Below are positions 6,130 to 8,287 of a stretch of DNA of 8,287 nt, one piece after another. Made by a program: the position numbers and the translations under genes. Source of the stretch: Acholeplasma sp. (GTDB lineage Bacteria > Bacillota_I > Bacilli_A > Acholeplasmatales > Acholeplasmataceae). The first letter of the stretch is position 1. Every line of letters begins with the position of its first letter. The notes beneath the pieces are model-generated. The model did not search any database. It was not told the origin of the DNA and saw only the letters and a program-made list of their open reading frames with translations. The stretch spans positions 1 to 8,287 of the forward strand of contig DURF01000123.1 of NCBI GenBank assembly GCA_012837395.1, in the 5' to 3' direction.

Positions 6130-6972
6130 TTAAAACTCCTTTTTTATTTCTTCATAAATTGATTTTGCATTTTCAATAAAATATATCGTTAATTCTTTAA
6201 AATCATAGTTAGTTTCTTTTGAAAAACCGATATGATGTTTATATAATGCAACTTGATACCATTGTAATGATTGATAAATTTGGTAAAATTTAAGATGTTT
6301 TATATCATCACTAGTTAATTTTCTATTTAAATATAATTCAAGTAAATGAAAAGGATCTTCTTCATAGCTTGCGATATCATAATATATATCATTATATGCG
6401 CTGAATTCAAAATCAATCAAGTATGTCTTTTTATTATTAACAATTATATTAATATTTTGTAAATCGTTATGACATAAAACTTGTGGTTCTTCTTTGTAAT
6501 TATTTAAAAAAGTATCAATCCACCAAGTTTTAATTTCATAATATATATTTAAAATATCAGATGTATTATAACTTTCATATAAATTAAGTCTTTCAATTAA
6601 ATTATAGTTTTTAACGTTTAATGCTTTAATGCTATGAAGTTTTTTTAATGTTTCAACTAAACTTAATGTTGTTTCAGTTAACGTTTTACCTTCAACATAC
6701 TTTGAAAGTTTAGTCCCTGAATTAATATCAAAGTATATTAATTCACCGGTAAGATTAGTATTTTCCAAAGCAATAGTTGCATTATATTCATTTTGATAGT
6801 TAACATATTTTTCTGCTGCCATTCCTTTTAACCTTAAGACATATTTATTATTTAACGCTTCAAAGTAATATGTATAATTACTCATACCTTGATTAAATCT
6901 TTTAAAATTTTCAATTTCATTTTTATCAATTTTTAATATATTTTCAATTTGTTTAATTGCTTTATTTTTCAT
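6130..6972 (-). CDS. Choline kinase/LicA-type phosphotransferase, 280 aa
   Basis: This has the protein-kinase-like APH/choline kinase fold. A nucleotide-binding loop lies around NQGMSNYTYYF (27-37) and the strand YVLRLKG (44-50). The Brenner motif is LCHNDLQNIN (166-175), with catalytic D170 and N175. The metal motif is LIDFEFSAYNDIYYDIAS (185-202), with D187 and E189. The DFE form with the following YDIAS matches choline/ethanolamine kinases and bacterial LicA better than aminoglycoside kinases, so phosphorylation of a small alcohol such as choline, for decorating surface lipids or polymers, is the best guess; the substrate is unproven. The length is normal. The ATG at 6972 is preceded by a modest site (CAGGTAAC). 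It is the first gene of the three-gene operon: its last codons (Lys-Lys-Glu-Phe) carry the ribosome site of the 998-residue gene, one base after the stop. Confidence 0.85.
   Translation of the reverse strand: MKNKAIKQIENILKIDKNEIENFKRFNQGMSNYTYYFEALNNKYVLRLKGMAAEKYVNYQNEYNATIALENTNLTGELIYFDINSGTKLSKYVEGKTLTETTLSLVETLKKLHSIKALNVKNYNLIERLNLYESYNTSDILNIYYEIKTWWIDTFLNNYKEEPQVLCHNDLQNINIIVNNKKTYLIDFEFSAYNDIYYDIASYEEDPFHLLELYLNRKLTSDDIKHLKFYQIYQSLQWYQVALYKHHIGFSKETNYDFKELTIYFIENAKSIYEEIKKEF
6136..6143 (-). promoter_or_regulatory. Shine-Dalgarno site for the GTG start of the scaffold gene
   Basis: AAAAGGAG (6143-6136) overlaps the last Lys-Glu codons of the kinase gene and is seven bases from GTG at 6128-6126. 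It fixes the start and ties scaffold translation to the kinase. Confidence 0.8.
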
Positions 6973-6991
6973 TAATTGTTACCTGCCATTC

Positions 6992-7045
6992 ATGTATTAA
7001 TATTATCATATTTTATGTATTAATATTATCATATTTTATGTATTA
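6992..7045. repeat. 23-bp tandem repeat, two full copies and a partial third, in the divergent promoter region
   Basis: Copies at 6992-7014 and 7015-7037 are identical, and the first eight bases recur at 7038-7045. On the minus strand each copy contains ATGATAATATTAATACAT, with a TGnTAATAT or GATAAT element like an extended -10, so the repeat may duplicate the kinase operon's promoter or an operator. The 147 bases between the two genes (6973-7119) otherwise hold only the promoter and ribosome site of the protease gene. Confidence 0.8.
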
Positions 7046-7064
7046 TTTTAACATAATATAGTAT

Positions 7065-7087
7065 TATAATCTAATTTGAGTTATAAT
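7065..7087 (+). promoter_or_regulatory. Likely promoter region of the CPBP protease gene, two -10 boxes
   Basis: Two perfect TATAAT hexamers lie at 7065-7070 and 7082-7087, upstream of the ribosome site at 7106. Neither has a convincing -35 box at 16-18 bases. The second would start transcription near 7094, giving a leader of only about 25 bases. Confidence 0.5.
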
Positions 7088-7105
7088 AGTTGTTAAGAAA
7101 TCAAA

Positions 7106-7114
7106 GGAAGGTGA
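7106..7114 (+). promoter_or_regulatory. Ribosome binding site choosing the TTG start at 7120
   Basis: GGAAGGTGA (7106-7114) contains AGGTGA, complementary to the 16S tail, five bases before TTG at 7120. The in-frame TTG at 7090 has no such site, and the GTG at 7111 is inside it. Confidence 0.7.
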
Positions 7115-7119
7115 ATCAT

Positions 7120-8244
7120 TTGGAAGAAAATATTATTATTGATTATGAAGAAATTTTTGATGAAAGCGAGGATAAGATTAAACCGCCTAATGATGAGGAA
7201 CAAAAAAACAATAGTATTTTTACAATTGTTTTATATGTTGTTTTGTTTTTATTAGGAGCCGCAACTTTATTTGTTACACCATTTTTCACTGAAAAAGATA
7301 GCGATTATTTAATCTTAGAACAAGCATTAATTTTAGAAAATTCTAGCCACATTTATATTTTAGATTCTACTTATATAAATAGTCAAACAGATTTTGATAT
7401 ATCTAATATTCATTATATTGAGATTGATAATTATGTTTATTTTTCTTTTGCAAGTGAGGTAAATTCCATCTGGATGCAAGAAAACTTCACCAACATTTTA
7501 GACGGATCTATTACTAATTGGCCAAAAAATAATGAAGATGCTGAAGAAACTCCAATTATTATCTATATATCTGATGATCTATCTTTAACTGTTAATAGTG
7601 ATAATGCTTATACAATTAAAAGTGGTTATTCAGTCAATCAAAACGGTATTATTATTTTTATAACTTATTTATTAGTTGCTATTCCATTAGTATTTTTAAA
7701 TATTAAGAAGATTAAATTTGACTATAGCGTTTTAAGCATTAATGTTGAAAAACCATTTTTATCTAATTTATTTTCATCAATTATATTAATGTATGCAGTT
7801 TCAATTGGTCTTGGTATTATATCAAGTCTTTTTGCAGAAATATTTGGAATGTCGTCAGTTTCTTCTAATCAAGAGTCTATTGATTTAATGTTAAGATCAA
7901 AATCCGCATTTTTAGTAATACTTACTGTTACATTTATAGGACCTTTAGTTGAAGAGTTAGTTTTTAGATCAGCAATTTTTAGTTTAATTAAAAATTCTAA
8001 AAATGCAATTATTGTCTCATCAATTGTTTTTGGGTTAATTCATATTACTACTGAGTTGGTTTTATTACTAGACGGATTTAGTTGGTTTGCGTTTGGTCAA
8101 ATGTTAGTCTTTAGTATTCCATATATTGGAATGGGTGTATTTTTATCTTATTTATATCATAAAAATAATCATAATATTATTTTATTATATGGTGTACATG
8201 CTATTTATAATTTAATAGTATCAATATTAGGTTTATTAATATAA
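7120..8244 (+). CDS. CPBP-family intramembrane protease with an extracytoplasmic domain, 374 aa
   Basis: All three motifs of the CPBP/CAAX protease family (Abi, PF02517 type) are present, numbered from the TTG at 7120: EELVFR at 278-283, FGLIH at 304-308 and HAIYN at 360-364. The metal and catalytic residues E278, E279, H308 and H360 are intact, so an active membrane glutamic-type protease is expected. About seven membrane segments are visible, near 33-53, 176-195, 217-240, 263-280, 296-309, 322-346 and 352-374. The first 30 residues are strongly acidic. Residues 57-175, between the first two segments, form a soluble domain I do not recognise, and the topology suggests it is outside the cell. 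Family members process prenylated or peptide substrates, or serve in bacteriocin self-immunity; nothing here says which. It is a single gene, divergent from the kinase operon, with its own promoter and terminator. Confidence 0.9.
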   Translation: MEENIIIDYEEIFDESEDKIKPPNDEEQKNNSIFTIVLYVVLFLLGAATLFVTPFFTEKDSDYLILEQALILENSSHIYILDSTYINSQTDFDISNIHYIEIDNYVYFSFASEVNSIWMQENFTNILDGSITNWPKNNEDAEETPIIIYISDDLSLTVNSDNAYTIKSGYSVNQNGIIIFITYLLVAIPLVFLNIKKIKFDYSVLSINVEKPFLSNLFSSIILMYAVSIGLGIISSLFAEIFGMSSVSSNQESIDLMLRSKSAFLVILTVTFIGPLVEELVFRSAIFSLIKNSKNAIIVSSIVFGLIHITTELVLLLDGFSWFAFGQMLVFSIPYIGMGVFLSYLYHKNNHNIILLYGVHAIYNLIVSILGLLI

Positions 8245-8247
8245 GAG

Positions 8248-8274
8248 AAAAGGAACAAAATTGTTCCTTTTTTT
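8248..8274 (+). terminator. Intrinsic terminator of the CPBP gene
   Basis: AAAAGGAACA (8248-8257) pairs perfectly with TGTTCCTTTT (8262-8271) around AAAT, followed by further T to 8274. It starts four bases after the stop codon. The remaining 13 bases to the window end show nothing. Confidence 0.9.
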
Positions 8275-8287
8275 AAAGTTATTTTGA

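Noticed and set aside
6130..6972. Aminoglycoside resistance phosphotransferase
   Set aside because: The DFE with YDIAS pattern and the 280-residue length fit choline/ethanolamine kinases better, and no resistance or mobile context is present.
6979..6993. Four-codon upstream ORF (ATG AAT GGC AGG TAA) before the kinase gene
   Set aside because: It has no ribosome site of its own and its AGGTAA is simply the kinase's site. Too short to support as a leader peptide.
6992..7045. CRISPR-like repeat
   Set aside because: The copies are directly adjacent with no spacers, and there are no cas genes.
1..8287. Mycoplasma code with UGA as tryptophan
   Set aside because: All tryptophans are TGG, and TGA ends the Nudix and HEPN-like genes at sensible lengths, one within an ATGA overlap.

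Overview
The window is strongly A+T-rich and comes from a low-GC Gram-positive-type bacterium. UGA is read as stop: the Nudix gene and the 349-residue gene both end in TGA, and every tryptophan is TGG. Shine-Dalgarno sites are clear (GGAGGG, AAAAGGAG, AAGGAG). This combination argues against UGA-reading mycoplasmas. It fits a standard-code Mollicutes-like lineage (Acholeplasma, Izemoplasma or Haloplasma type) or a similar AT-rich Firmicute; that placement is inference, not proof.

Layout from left to right. Positions 1-994 are on the minus strand: a GTG-started MutT-like Nudix hydrolase, then a 152-residue membrane-anchored orphan coupled to it by an ATGA overlap, then the first ten codons of a further gene that leaves the window and begins like an ABC-transporter ATPase. 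A plus-strand tRNA-Lys(CTT) with its own promoter lies at 1012-1130. Its terminator hairpin contains the last codons and stop of the opposing peptidase E-like gene (1154-1834). That peptidase is preceded by a roughly 70-residue small beta-rich protein, and the pair has its own extended -10 promoter.

Positions 2099-6972 form a tightly packed minus-strand operon and are the most interesting part. The order is a choline kinase/LicA-type phosphotransferase, then a 998-residue signalling scaffold (helical repeats, GAF-like, PAS, degenerate GGDEF, degenerate EAL), then a 349-residue protein with an RxxxxxH motif of the HEPN kind. The junctions are one intergenic base and a 17-base overlap, so the three are almost certainly co-expressed. 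Both cyclic-di-GMP domains have lost nearly all their catalytic residues. The scaffold therefore cannot be a normal cyclase or phosphodiesterase and more likely senses or holds partners. Whether it controls the kinase, the HEPN protein or both is inference.

Positions 6973-7119 are a divergent promoter region with a 23-bp tandem repeat. A plus-strand CPBP-family membrane protease (TTG start at 7120, about 374 residues, with an unusual extracytoplasmic loop of about 120 residues) follows and ends in a strong terminator at 8248-8274. There are no insertion sequences, CRISPR arrays, rRNAs or recognisable riboswitches.
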